64,000 nt of DNA from NCBI GenBank assembly GCA_015680685.1, contig MNCI01029492.1, positions 1,549,256 to 1,613,255 of the forward strand, given 5' to 3'. Of this stretch, positions 45,699 through 58,189 are shown piece by piece; positions within the stretch are counted from its first letter, which is position 1; each line of letters starts with the position of its first letter. Under the pieces are notes generated by a model. That model made no database searches. It was not told the DNA's origin and was given only the letters and a program-made list of their open reading frames with translations. The stretch comes from Gnetum montanum (Eukaryota > Streptophyta > Gnetopsida > Gnetales > Gnetaceae). The translations under genes and the position numbers were made by a program.

Positions 45699-47699
45699 AT
45701 GTCTCTCTCACAAGACTATGATAACGCAACAACTAGTAGGGCAATTCATTGGAGAACCAACGAACTATATAATGATGAAGATGAAGTTTGGAGTACCCAA
45801 TCTGATGTAGGGGTTTCCTATGAGCATAAATGCAAACAACATCATCACAACTCACAAATGCATAACCTACCTAGTGACAATGAACCCCTACTGGCCACTA
45901 AGAGCTTAATGCATATACAAGAGGCTGTTTGAATATCCCGTAGGCATCGCAAGGAAATTCGTCTACCCAGGCTTGACTTAAACAACTTTTCCAAGTTCTT
46001 AGGAGGCTATGAATTAGATCCACAAGAACATTTATGAGCCTTCTATGATGCTTGTGCATGGAACAATATTGATAATGGGTGGAAAAAACTTAAGCTCTTT
46101 CCTGCGACACTCGTTGACCAAGAAAAAGTATGGTATAGGTCCTTAAAATCAAAATCAATTCGACGTTGGCCAACAATGGTAGAACTCTTAAACAAAAGAT
46201 ATCAAACTTATGCAAGAGTGTCAGCCTTGAGGAGACAAATCCAAGAGTGGAAACAAGCAGAACATGAACCCTTGGACATGACCTTAGAAAGATATTATGC
46301 ATTGTAAACAACTGCCCAGGCCATGGGTTCTTTGAGGAAAGGCTAATGTACCATATCATAGATGGACTCCATAATGAAACAAGGGAAACCCTAGGGATGT
46401 ATGCCCCAAGTCAACTATATGAACTACGAAGCCACCAATTTCAAGAGCTTATTAAGCGGCTAGCAAAAGAAGAAGGAGAAATGGCTAGATGGGAGAATGT
46501 TAAAAAATTTCAACGGGACCAAAATCTAAATCTAACAAAGGTCCATGATCATGAAGAGGAGAAATCAGCTCATCCCAAAGAGGTGGAATCATCTTTGCCA
46601 GTACTAAAATCATTGGATGAAGTTGAGGCAAAGATCAATAGGATGATGGAGTGGATACATGAAAAATGTGGAGAATATGCCAACATTATTGGAGGTAGAG
46701 CCATGACGAACCAAGAAGCAGGAAAAAATACCACTAGACAATCAGAAATAAGGGTAGAAGAGAAAAAGAACTCAATTGCTAATCATACGTATCAATGCAA
46801 CATTTTCCTGTACGATCACCCCAAGGGTCAATGCCCAATCTGGTTACATTTACATGAGCATTGGGGAAGAATGTTACATCTAGAGTTTGTACATAAATAC
46901 TATGTTTGATCACAATGACAACAATCCTAGTCATGGGGTAGGCCACCCCCAAGCTGGTTACACCCTTCATACCATTCAAACCCAAATGCTTACCAAGTCC
47001 AACATCTTGGTTCTCCAACCAGGTCAACATCCTCTATCTCACCACATTATTATCATTATCCTCAATACTATCAACTTGTATCCTCACCAATAGGACCACC
47101 ACCTTGGGTACCTTACACTTTCCCTCAATTTCAAAATTCTCATCCTTCACCTCCTTCTACATCGCCACCAATTGTACTTGAAGGATTTGCACCACAGCAT
47201 CAACCCACGAACGTTACTTATGCTTCTACTATCAACAGCAGTGGGAATCCTCCACAACATTGAAGACATCCTTTCTTTAGACATGACTGTAGAAAGGGAA
47301 ACCATAGTTTAGAAACCACTACATCTGCCAACTCAGCACAAGTCAAACACTGTGGTGCATCTTCCTCTTTGAACCCAACACCTCATGTTACCGTATCAGG
47401 GCCACCACTCAATACTCCAACAACGATGTAGCCCAATGAATATAGCCACATGTGGAGACATGTTGATCCTTGCATACCATCTTATGATCACAAGTACCAT
47501 AGGTGGGTCAACCCCTTATAAATTAACCACATTTTATAACTTGCCCCACTATGTCAACTCTAATCAAGTGTGTGAACAACCCCAATGGGGTAAGTATGAC
47601 CAGGTCCAAATATTTTCAGCATGTAAGGATCCTAACCTTCCATTTATTAATTCTAGCCATGCTCAACCGTTTAGCTATGAAGGTTATCCTCCATTCTAA
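45699..47699 (+). pseudogene. gag of element D (frameshifted)
   Basis: ATG at 45699 starts MSLSQDYDNATT, 132 nt after the LTR. The Gag core reads LPRLDLNNFSKFLGGYELDP, KLKLFPATLVDQ, VELLNKRYQTYARVSALRRQ. A one-base loss near 46306 (YYAL then a stop) shifts the frame. It continues from 46346 as MYHIIDGLHNETRETLGMY to a knuckle-like CNIFLYDHPKGQCP near 46800, where the second Cys of the B motif is lost. The 3' part is Pro/Tyr/Gln-rich and ends FSYEGYPPF at 47699. Stops at 45931 and elsewhere confirm decay. No protease follows, unlike B and E. Confidence 0.82.
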
Positions 47700-49060
47700 C
47701 AACATAGAATTAATAAATGTTTTTCCATTTTTTAAATTTTTCAACTTTTTGTTTTCTAGTTTTTCACCTTTTAATTTAATTGCTTTATCTTTCTATCTTT
47801 TTATCTTTTTATGAGTAATCTCATCTATGAATAAAGCACTCATGTGACTCATTAGTTGAGGTGTTGTTCTCCGCTATCAAGTCTCAAGTGACTAATAACT
47901 TGAACAGCGAGACCACAACATCCACCTACCCATTTCATTAATAAGAGGTTCTACCATAGGTACAATGATATTCCTAATCATTAAAACTTAAAGTAACCTT
48001 GTGTTTATTATACCCAAAGCGAAGAAGGATGGAGTAAGGGGGAATGACCAGGGTGTGACATCAAGGGAACTTATGGATTCTCTTTGGTGACATCTGTAGG
48101 AGTTATCATGCAACTTGTTTGTACTAAGATCCTTGTAGATCTAATGAAAAATGGGAGTAAGAGTAATCAAAAGGCACTCAATCAAGGAAACTCAATGCTA
48201 TTCTAGGGGGTCCCACTGGAAATACATGCACCCATGTCTAAAGGTAGGTAGCTTCTCTGGCTTAAGCATTCATTCATTCAAAAAAAAAGAAAAAAAAAAG
48301 AGAAGAAGAGTGCCACAAAGCAAAATCACTCCTCCCTTGTATGAAACACCAAGGGATTGTACACCTTGCCATCATGATGCCCTTATTATTATCTATCATT
48401 GGGTAAAACAATGTGATGTCACTACTCAGAGGAATGGACTTGGTCCTAATTTTTAAACAATGGGTTAATGACCTATGAATCATGCCTTACATTGAGGATT
48501 CATTGTGCCCTGAGTTAGTTACCTCATGTCCCAATCTCTATAATCCCTTCTACAATTCACCTCATCTCGTTGTTCATAAATTTGTGACTCATGTCTTCTG
48601 TAGCATTGAATTCATACCTCATCATGGTGGTATCTACATGTGTGTGTTTTGTGGAACAGGTGTGGACTACATTTAACCCTTCTAGTGCTTACAGACATTT
48701 TAAGGTGTGGTTACACAAGGGTATTATAGGTAGGAACTTGCTTTGGGGAGGACCCACTTGCGTAACCCTTATAATCTAGACTCATAATACATCACCATCA
48801 CATCATTTTATACCCTCCAAGGATTCCAATACTTTTTCCCTCATCATCCTTCTAGTTCAAATGTTCCTATGTACCAACACATGTCCTTTCTCCTCATCCG
48901 ATTCATGCATTCCATTACTAGCTTCTACACCATTATATTTTTTGTGCCTTCAGGGGTATTTAATATTACCCTGGACCTTTTACACTAACTTCAGGTCCTT
49001 CATTTTTGAGTTTAGAATTTCAGAAATTTATCAATTTTTCTAAGTACCCTACTTTAAACA
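47700..49060 (+). other. Conserved non-coding block of element D
   Basis: A T-rich start is followed by phrases shared with C and E: TTCATTAATAAGAGGTTCTAC near 47935, GGGTGTGACATCAAGGG at 48051-48067 and CAATGTGATGTCACTACTC near 48410. No coding frame is conserved, so conservation among copies points to an RNA or DNA role or to common descent. Confidence 0.6.
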
Positions 49061-49063
49061 AGC

Positions 49064-49154
49064 TGCAATATCACATATGTGATATCGTGTCCAACGCGAT
49101 ATCGGGGCCACGCTATTACGTACATGATATCATGTCGCATAAAACTATATATAT
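49064..49154 (+). promoter_or_regulatory. Internal GATATC/TATA cassette of element D
   Basis: CAATATCACATATGTGATATC, GCGATATCGGGG and ATGATATCATG palindromes are followed by ACTATATATATGG at about 49144-49156, some 500 nt before the 3' ORF. The layout copies the LTR promoter region. A conserved leader with TTAGTCGTGGGGG (49325-49337) follows. Confidence 0.6.
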
Positions 49155-49648
49155 GGACCCCATGCACACATCAACATCATTTTCAACTGTTCATGTGGGG
49201 GAATTTTTCAAATTTTCTTCTACGACTTGCGACTTACACACCTCTTGTCCCAACAGCCATAACTTGCTTGCTAGCGCTCCGATTCTTATTCCAAAAGAAC
49301 CTACTTGAACCTGGAGTGTTCAACTTAGTCGTGGGGGAGGGGTACACTCCAAATTATGTATAAATTTTTCATCATCTAAAGGATACTATAAAGGGTAATT
49401 AATTACAAAAAATGATGATAAACATGTGCCAAAAATAGTCTTATCTCCTCACCTACACCAGGAAATTAAATTTTAAAGCCACCTAATCAAATTAAGGGGT
49501 CCAATATTAAAAATTTTAGGGGACATTTCCATAATATTTTCTAACTCTGGATCACATGAAAGAAGAAACGAATTCATTAAGGTAGAAGTAAGGTATAACT
49601 TAAATTTTGTAAACAACCTTACTAATGGTTAGCCTCGTGTGATTGTAG

Positions 49649-52414
49649 ATGGCCCCTAAACATGGACAACAAGAAGGACCCTCTCAAGGTGTGTCCAAGA
49701 AACCCAGGAGCGGTAGAGGGACAAGCGTCTACCGAACAATGTGCAGAGTAGGAGGTGCAATCATTTAGCATCCATCAAGAAATTCCTGCTATTGCGTAGT
49801 CAAGATAGGCAGAAGGAGGAGCTGTTGAAGTGCCTGAACAGGGACAAAACCTCACATTGTCCCTGGAGTATGTCCAGGCTATCCGTGAAAGGTCCATGTC
49901 GGTAGCTATGATCATGGAATTAAACTTTGGACCTTTCACATAATTTGCTCCTAAGGCTATTAGGGACCAACTCAAAGGGTCTACATTATGGCCTATCCTC
50001 TTTGAAAGTGGTGCCTAGTACTTAGGAGAAATGTACCAATTTTGGCACAATAAGGAAGAAGGCACCATAGTTGACATTTGTGGTGTGTCTATAGATTTTT
50101 CCACCAAGGCCATCTCAAAAGTGTTGAACCTTCTTAATACAAGGCCAAAAGTTGCTCACCTATCCACTCGCTCTAATGCTGATGCATGAAGAGTTTGGTT
50201 GGACAAGGCATATGACAAAGAGGACAAGACATATGAAGAGTTAATGTTGGAAGAAAGGATATACTTCAAGATTGGCACTTATCACATCTTCCCCATGAGA
50301 GGATTAAAAAGAATCTCAACGTATGCAGCAAAAGGAAGTGCGATATTGATGGGAAAGGCTAATGCCAACCTTCCTCATCTGTATCTCATGGAGATCTTAA
50401 GACGCTTTGAAAAATGCAAGACAGGGAAGTTCACATTGCGCTTCCCTTGTCTCATCAGGAAGTTATGCAAATGTGCTGATATTTTGGGGTACACCAATGA
50501 GATTCCTAGAAGAGCCCAAAATGCTTTGTTTGCCAAACTACTAAAGCCACAAGCCCCAAGGAAAAGTGTCGGTGAAACACTAGAGCTAGAGCAAGAATAG
50601 ACGGTGGGACCCACTGCAACTCAAACTGCAGGGCCTAGCCAACTCCCAAGCATAGGGCCCAATCAACAATAAGTAGGGCCCAGGACAAGCCAGTGAGACC
50701 AATCATTACCATCGTCACAGGATTATCGATTTTCTATGAGCCATCTCAGGGCCATCGTTGAGATGGTCAATTGGGGAAGTCGTGATGATGCTAATCTCTT
50801 CTGTATGATCGACGACACCGTACGGTTGGTAAGGTGTCCATTCAAATAGGAGGAGGGGAGACTCATTGGTCACAACAAATTTCAGGGAACACTGCGTCTT
50901 TCTAGGTGTAATTGGAAATGGGTGAAGGGGCCACAGTGGTGGTTATGCAACACCAAGATGCAGCAAGAGCCGCAGAAGTGGTCACGAATCATATCAAAGA
51001 ATCTTTCAACATTCCTATTGTGCCATCAGTAGATTTCATAGGTGCATGGGATGGTCAAACTTTAGCAAGTTCCTCAATGATTCCTACAGAGCATAAGGAT
51101 GTCCTTAATTGATTGCTGTAGATAGGACAAGTAATGACATCCTTGTTCGACATTCCACAAGATGTCACAACGGCACAATTAGATCTCATCTCCACCAAAG
51201 GAAAGCTGGTCATGGCAAAGATTAGGGCAGAGCATGTGGAAGAGAAGTTGGTAAGACTCCAAGAAAGGCTCGTTACCCTGCAAGCTGCACAGTGAGACCC
51301 ATCTCAATTCATTCCCACAGACCAGATAGACACCTTCAGGATAGAACAACTCAATAAATTATTGGCAGATAATAAAAGAATAGCGGAGGAGAAGGAGAAG
51401 GTCGACTGGGATGCTTCCAAGGCACAAGCGTAAACATATGCACATGCTGAAGCAATCAAGGCCTTATAGGATGAGAATAAATAGCTTGCTGCTGACAATC
51501 TTCGGTTGACCACTGTGGAGAAACAGAAGAATGTTCTTGAGGAAAACTTTCAGCAACTACGAGAATAGTTGGTTAGGGTCAACCAAGATATGAACTGTTT
51601 GGCTGGAGAGAATTGAACCCTCTCAATGGAGGAGGTACGTGCAATCCATTAGAAGACGGCCATCGAAATAAGCTCATGGCAAAACGAGGCCAAGAAGCAT
51701 GAAAAGTTAAAGGAGCACTTCAGAGACTAGGTGGGGATGTACAGGCAAGTCATAGAAAAGGAGATCCATATGGCCAAGGTCCACATCAATACTTTCAGTG
51801 CTCAACACACTGATTGGCAAGCCGTATTGGACACATATGCATTTGTCCACCAAGTAGAGCTTAAAATCTAGGACTTGCAGATTCAAGATCTCACAGAGTA
51901 CATGGAATTGGCAAACTTGCGGTATGCCAATCTAGCCATGTTAATAGCAAGATGCCCGAGAACAAAGCTCGAGAAGTAGGTAGCTACTACTTACACCAAA
52001 TATGAAGCAGAATTTGTAAAGCACAAGAAAATGTTGTAGAAGTTAGAAGTCACAAATTTTGAACTAGAAGTGGTTAAGACCAGCTACCAAGGGTAGAAAG
52101 ATGTTGCAATAGACTTGGCTTGATGGCTTACAGATTTCCAAGAGTACAAGGACAAAGCTAGAGCCTATGAGGAGGAACGATGGTTGTTTGTGGCCTGGTA
52201 TGTTAAAGCAAATCAAATGTTCTTGCAACTACTATGTCCATGGGAGGTGCCAAATCCATCAAACATTGGAGCATCAGCATGCATGACACAAGACCCCCGA
52301 ACTGAAGAGGAAAAGCTCTAGGCATTATTGTAGAGCCATAAAATTCCAAAATCTATAGCACAAGACAAGGGGAAGCATCCCATGGAGGAGCCACCACCAC
52401 CTAGAACCACATGA
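49649..52414 (+). pseudogene. 3' ORF of element D (conserved domain plus long coiled coil), decayed
   Basis: ATG at 49649 follows GATTGTAG; the frame ends at TGA 52412-52414, about 920 codons. The N-terminal half reads GTLWPILF-like, VSIDFSTKAISKVLNLL, LMLEERIYFKIGTYH, MEILRRFEKCKTGKF and FPCLIRKLCKCADILGY. This pattern resembles, by memory, the 'putative plant transposon protein' domain of Athila-like elements. SMSHLRAIVEM follows, then about 500 residues rich in Glu/Lys/Gln/Ala with Leu spacing, a probable coiled coil. The tail is EEPPPPRTT. Numerous TAG/TAA stops replace CAG/CAA-type codons. No signal peptide or membrane helix is apparent. Function is unknown. Confidence 0.65.
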
Positions 52415-52589
52415 GTTCCACAAAATTTTTTAATTTTGTAATTTTTGTGTTTGTGTACCAAGTTTGTTGTATTCAATTCTCCACTGTAGCATGAATGAAT
52501 TCCCAGTCAGTCAATGATCCCATACCTATCCACTGTGTAATCAATGGGGCTTATTCTCATTTTATTTGACTCAAGGATGAGTTTTCATT

Positions 52590-52603
52590 TAGTCATGTGG
52601 GTA
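52590..52603 (+). promoter_or_regulatory. Polypurine tract region of element D
   Basis: TAGTCATGTGGGTA directly precedes the 3' LTR. It corresponds to AGTCATGGGGGTA in B and CAGTTGTGGGGGTA in C. Confidence 0.75.
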
Positions 52604-53450
52604 TGATGAATTGTGATTCATTAGGCCTCGATATCACACCTGCAATATTGGGTACACGATATTGCAACCTGACAAGAAATATTAGATACACGATATCGTG
52701 CTTCCTGTGTGAGCTTGTAAATACACAATGGGGTGCATGGGAAAGGAGGAAGTTTTTAGATTTAGTTTAGTGTTAGAGTAGAGTCTTTTGTCATTTTTTT
52801 CCTCTCAACCCTCTCTCCCAGTGCATGCTTGCAATGTGATGATTGTAATTGTACGGAACCTTTATTCGAGTGTGACGTACTTGGACACGTGCATGACTGA
52901 AAATAAAGATTGAGATTACTTCACCATTACAACATTCACTTAGTTTAATTATTTAATTTTTCTTGTTATTTATTGATTTCATAGTTAATATATCTTCACC
53001 CTAACTCCTTAAACATGGAAGGAGTATGACTTAATCACAAGCATTCAAGTGTGACTACTTCATATCCCAGTAGTGTACCTAGGCCATGCACTTGGTAATC
53101 CCAGTGGTAGTTGTGCACGAGGTCCAAGATGTGTACGGATGATTAAGGAATGGATGCTCATCGCACTTAGGCTAGCTTAGACTCTCTTCACCCTTTCCCT
53201 CTTAGTTAAAATAAAGTTACTTTCCATTGCCTCTAGGAGTAGCACTAGTTTAGGACCACATCATACACCTCACTTTGGACTAAACCATACATGAAAAAGC
53301 AAATACTAGTCCAGGTGGGAAGACAACAAACTACGATCAAGGAGTAACTATCTAGATACCACAACTAGCCCATCTACGGAGTTCAACTGGATCGTGCGTG
53401 AAATGCTTGTAATCATATGGTTGAGTGTAGGGGTACCTTGCCACTCATCA
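52604..53450 (+). repeat. 3' LTR of element D
   Basis: 847 bp, the same length as the 5' LTR. Most differences fall in the CpG-rich palindromes of U3 (GATATCGC has become GATATCAC, AATATTGG and similar). TATAAATA has become TGTAAATA. Confidence 0.95.
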
Positions 53451-53689
53451 TTTAGGAAATAGAATTCTTACTCCTTTTGAGTATTCTTGATATATATAGT
53501 TCATAGTAAAAATACTTCTCCCAATCATCTTTAACCTTTTGATCTATGATGATCTTACAGTCCCTTTCTTTGTTGATCTATTTAGATTATAGTTTCTTTT
53601 GTTGTAACTCTTATCATCTCCTCTTCATGTTGGTATATTTTCATTATAATATATTCATACTAATAAATCAAAATTTGGACAGACTATAG

Positions 53690-54525
53690 TATTGTAGATC
53701 TAGCTATGTCATCATATATGCGATATCATGGGATGCATGCCAGCTTATAAATACAACACTTAGATACATTGATTTGTAATAGATTTCAGTTGATAGTAAT
53801 AGAACTCCTTCAGTTTATTTTCATGAATTTAGTCTTAAGTACTTAGAAGTGTGAATGCTCCTAGTGTAGTGTGACTTAGTGATCAGAGTCATTATTTGAA
53901 CATCTTGTATTTCGACACAAGTGTGACTGGTAATAAAGATCGAGCTATTTCATACTATTGCAGCATTTTTCTAGTTTACTACTTAGAATAATGTTTATTA
54001 TTTTCACTTAGATTACTGATTATTGCTTTCCTAGTTAATGTTTTACTATTCCATGTACTTTACTTTTACTATTGTTATTATGCATAATGGATATGACTAA
54101 TTTTGAGCATAAAGTATGATCGTTTGGTAACCCAGTAGTATTATTACTTGGTTCGCCTAGTAGAGAAATACTTTTCTAGTAACAATTACATAAGCCCAAG
54201 ATGTGTATGAAAATTTAGGATTGGATATCCATTGCCTTAGGATAGAATAGATTTTTTTATTTTTTTACTTAGACTTAGAAACTATTTTCATTTCATCATG
54301 TTCACTAGGGGTAGCAATGACCCATCAACATCAATATATCATATACCTCATTGTGAGCTAAACTAGACATGTAAACTACACTAGCTCCACATGGGAAGAC
54401 AATGGTCTTGAACTAAACCTAATTACTAGCATATTCACATTGCCTCATCCATGGATTATGATCTAGTCACATGTGAACACTTGTGACTTGTATGGTTGGG
54501 TGTTGGATTACTCCACCACTCATCA
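53690..54525 (+). repeat. 5' LTR of element E (start uncertain)
   Basis: The 3' end CTCATCA at 54519-54525 is followed by a primer-site remnant TGGCACCATTGTTGGGAA (54527-54544). One GATATC (53722-53727) precedes TATAAATA near 53746. AATAAAG lies near 53932. A hairpin unit lies at 54086-54233. No second LTR is available in the window to fix the start. Confidence 0.7.
54086..54233 (+). promoter_or_regulatory. Hairpin unit in the element E LTR
   Basis: The outer stem pairs AATGGATAT (54086-54094) with ATATCCATT (54225-54233), a perfect 9 bp. The middle stem pairs CTAATTTT (54097-54104) with AAAATTTAG (54210-54218) with one bulged base. Sequences differ from other units but the positions correspond, and GATGTGTA precedes the 3' arm as in A and D. 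Confidence 0.65.
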
Positions 54526-54642
54526 TTGGCACCATTGTTGGGAATAAGTTAATGTATCCTGAGTAATTGATTTCACAAAGTTCGTTGTATCAAAATTGAA
54601 AGTTAAAATTCATGACCTAAACAATTAAGCACACTTAACCAG

Positions 54643-57060
54643 ATGTTGGCTTCAAACAAGGATATATCATCACTTGCCAAGGAAACAAAAAGAGGCAATG
54701 AAAATATTAGTGATGAAGAAGAATGGAGTATGCTAATGCAAGCAAGGATCGTATATACTCATCACAATCTTTATTATCTTGATTTTACTTTCATCTTTCA
54801 CCAAGATTGGAAACTAAGGTGGAGAGATCTTTAAGGTAACATTGTTCTACCTCCATAATGCTCAGCACCCATCATGCTTTAGAAAGCTCCAAGGAACATG
54901 AATTTAAGTAAGGCACTTGATGGGTATCATGTGACCAAATACATGACATGACCTTATTAGCCCACTAAGGAGCAAGTAAAGAGAGATGTTGCCATGGAAG
55001 TCAAACATGTCCAGAATAAAGGAAAGAAAGTTAACTCTCCTATCGTTCTAGAAGAGCTCAATGGTAATGTATTCATCGCGGAACAACTCCATTAAAATCA
55101 TGAAGTTTATTCATAGACACCTATCATATGATTGGGGGAACTTGTCAAAGTTCAACTGCATTCCACCCTAGCAGAGGTACCTAAGAAGGAGGCCACTGAC
55201 TCCAAGTATAAGTAGGACTTAAGGCCAAGAGTTTCTATTGAATCCTATAGAGGAGAATACTGAAGTCATGAAAGGAGGACAAGTTGACACCATTTTTCTA
55301 CCATCTCATCTACATCATCACTATCATTGATGGACTTTGATAGAAGGAGACAAAGGCACAAAGACTATGATAGGAAGGAGAGAAGGACTCATGACTATCA
55401 TTCAAGACACTTTGATTTAGAAGATGAAGAATATGAATAAAGATGTAGGGATCAAAGAGATCATGAAAGAGATGAACATAAAAGGGAGCACTACTACAAT
55501 TGAGCACATGAACCTGATTGAGATGATGAGCCCCTCATGGCTACTTGAAGCATGATTAACATATAAGAAGCTATGCACATTCCAACTAGGCACATTAGAT
55601 ATAGTTGTATCAAATGACTTGATATGAACAACATGCCAAGATTTGAAGCTGGCTATAATGTTGATCCACAACACCACCTCCAAGCTTTCCACGATGCCTA
55701 TGCCCTAAAAAATATTAAAAGCAATTGGCAACAGTTGAAGTTATTTCCACAAATACTTGTGAAAGAGGTTGAGAGCTAGTATAGATCACTTAAACTTGAA
55801 TCAATTAGAAGATGGAGTACCATGCTAGAGATTTTCAATGAAAAATATCAAACCTACTCACGGGTGTCCAATTTAAGGAAACAAATCCAAGGATGGAAGC
55901 AAGGGACTCATGAAACCCTTGATGCGATAATGGGTAGGTATTATTCACTCTTGCATAGATGTTCAGGCCATGGATTCTTACAATGGAAAAAACTAAGGCA
56001 CATTGTAGATGGGTTATGAAACAAGATCAAACAAACCCTTGGGGTTTATGCCCAAGATCAATTATCTGAAATGACTATCCATAAAATTCAAAGATTGATT
56101 GATCAAGTGGTGAAGAAAGAAGATGAGCTAAGAAAGAGAGAATCAACAAAAGAGTATACTAGAGATCCATCCTTCAAGAAAAGAGATGCACAAGTTTGTG
56201 AGACTCAAGAGGAAGAAATATTGAAATAAGAAATTCAAAAGAAGACTCTACCAATTCAAAAAACTATAACTAATATTACAACAAAGGTCGAGAAAATGTG
56301 GGACTCAACAAATGAAAAATTTGCAACAAAATTAAAGATTATGGAAGAGAGAACAAAGAAAACCTTTGGAAAAGGTAAGGATAAGAAAAAGAAGAAATAT
56401 TTTGGATGAAAGGGTAAAGTCGCCTTAGTGGCTAAGCGTTCAGACACAAGCTCCACCAATGAGGAGTGATGTGCTGTATGTTAGTACAAACATCCCAAGG
56501 AATGTTGTCCCATGATGGCACACTTACAAGAAACATGGTCATATGCACTCAACTATAGATTTTTCAAGAAACAAATGCGCAAAAGGTTACCTTATCCTCA
56601 AGGTAACTATAGGCAGAACTTCCAACCCATGTACTATCCCAATGGAGCTTTTCCACAAACACAAGAGTAGTACTATTAGTAGTGGCAACAACCCCAATTG
56701 TGGGCCATGCCACCACCTTGCAAACAATATCCATATTGGCAACGAAATCCATATGGATATTTTGTACCATGTTTAATCTCTCTTCGTAATGCTGTTGTCC
56801 AAACTCCACAATACTACCCAACTAAGTATCACAGACCAACGTTGCCAAGAAGAGATCCAAACTTGTATATGAGTCCATCAGCAATTGGTTCAAATTAGCA
56901 GTTGAATCCTTTACCACTAGTGCCACCTCCTATCATGTAGGGGGAACTGCCATCACAGCTATAGTAGAAAAGTGCAAGAGGAGGTGATCACATGCAAATC
57001 ACAACCCATGAAACGATCATTCTTCCAAACAAGTCCTGAAAAGATTTGATGGATGGGAAA
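54643..57060 (+). pseudogene. gag of element E (decayed)
   Basis: ATG at 54643 opens MLASNKDISSLAK. The N-terminal phrase DFTFIFHQDWK and GNIVLPP match element B, so B and E share this extra Gag segment, which is not seen in C or D. The core reads RLDMNNMPRFEAGYNVDPQH near 55620, MLEIFNEKYQTYSRVSNLRK and HRCSGHGF. Only HPKECCP of the knuckle survives. A Pro/Tyr/Gln-rich end follows. There are many stops, several at positions where relatives have CAG/CAA. Confidence 0.8.
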
Positions 57061-57129
57061 CACATCTACTTCTATCCCATCCACATCCAATACTCCTCAA
57101 CACAACAAGTTTCCATCTTCATCAAATCC

Positions 57130-57560
57130 AAATGTCATAATTTTCATGCTTACTCAGGTAATCACTCATTGGATAAAGGTAGGAGCCTTTTTGCAAAAGC
57201 AAAATGATCCTGGAAGTTCCTTAGTTTACCTCCAGATAGCAAGGCAAAAACCATGCGAAGCTCTACTTGATTCTGACTTAGGAGTGAACCTGATCTCACA
57301 AGTGATGTATCAAGCTTGGAATCTACCACTGCTAAAGAAAAGTAACATCTAGTTAGAGCTTATAGACCAGTAAATCACAATTCCACTTGGACAAGTGGAT
57401 GATGTGATTACAACCATTGGTGGCTAGTCCTACCCTATTTATTTTCTAGTTATTCATGCGGGAAAAATAAGGGAGAATTTTCAATTATTATGGGAAGAGC
57501 TTGGCTTAGCATTGTTGATGCTAAGCTTGGAATTCGTTACTTGTCCTTGGATATTTCCAA
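57130..57560 (+). pseudogene. Protease domain of element E (decayed)
   Basis: THWIKVGAFLQKQNDPGS is followed by CEALLDSDLGVNLISQVMYQ and a flap/C-terminal part IIMGRAWLSIVDAKL (from 57490). The active-site DSG/DTG triad reads DSD. It is collinear with the protease of B. The TAG in the LELIDQ-TIPLG region and a frame change before 57490 disable it. Confidence 0.75.
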
Positions 57561-58189
57561 GGAAGACAAAGTTGATATTATACAAAGATGGAGGATTCCA
57601 TGTATCGCATACAATGATAATGGGTGCAATTGCATGCAAAGAATATGGGCTATCAGAAGAGATGATACCAAGGCATGCAATAAATGTGTAGAAGAAATAT
57701 GTGTGCAAAAATGCTTATATGCAGTAGCCACACAATAGGAAGGCACCCAGTGGCTGATTACAGATGAGGAAATTAAATCTGATAAATACATGGAACTAGT
57801 AGAAAAAATTGTTAGTGCCTACGTTGAATAGAAAAATAAGTTAGAAAAATTAAGGAAAAGACATTTCTACCCATGAACAAATCAAGAAGAAGAGATAGAC
57901 CATGGATGACTGGAGATCCCAAACACTATGGAACTAGAATCGTTGGAATTGAAGGGCCTATTGGCAACATTGGAATATGTGTTTTTAAATAATAAGAAGT
58001 TGGTAATAATCAATGCAAATTTGGAACAAGAGTAGAAGAGGAAGTTGCTAGAAGTAATTAACAAATGGCCAACTGCATTTGTGTGGTCTTCCGATGAGAT
58101 CATAGGAATTGATCCAAGAATCTATCAACATCAGATATATACTAACCCTACAATCAAACCATGACACTAATCCCAACAAAAGCTTAATT

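Larger units (their letters stand above)
44720..53450 (+). mobile_element. Element D: pol-less Athila-like LTR retrotransposon (TSD TTTAG)
   Basis: Two 847-bp LTRs (44720-45566 and 52604-53450) enclose a plus-strand element, flanked by TTTAG at 44715-44719 and 53451-53455. In order it holds a primer-binding site, gag, a non-coding block, a GATATC/TATA cassette, a 3' ORF and a polypurine tract. There is no protease, RT or integrase, so it must have relied on a partner such as an intact relative of E. Both genes carry stops and frameshifts. Confidence 0.95.

Noticed and set aside
49064-49337. Internal cassette as a nested solo LTR
   Set aside because: It lacks TGATGAG/CTCATCA ends and a target duplication, and it occupies the same relative place in C, D and E, so it is part of the element.
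45699-52414. Host genes in the gag and 3' ORF regions of element D
   Set aside because: They lie between matched 847-bp LTRs with a target duplication and primer site, and match the other elements in order, so they belong to the retrotransposon.
49649-52414. Calling the 3' ORF a viral-type envelope gene
   Set aside because: No signal peptide, membrane helix or cleavage site could be seen; the coiled coil alone does not support an envelope role.
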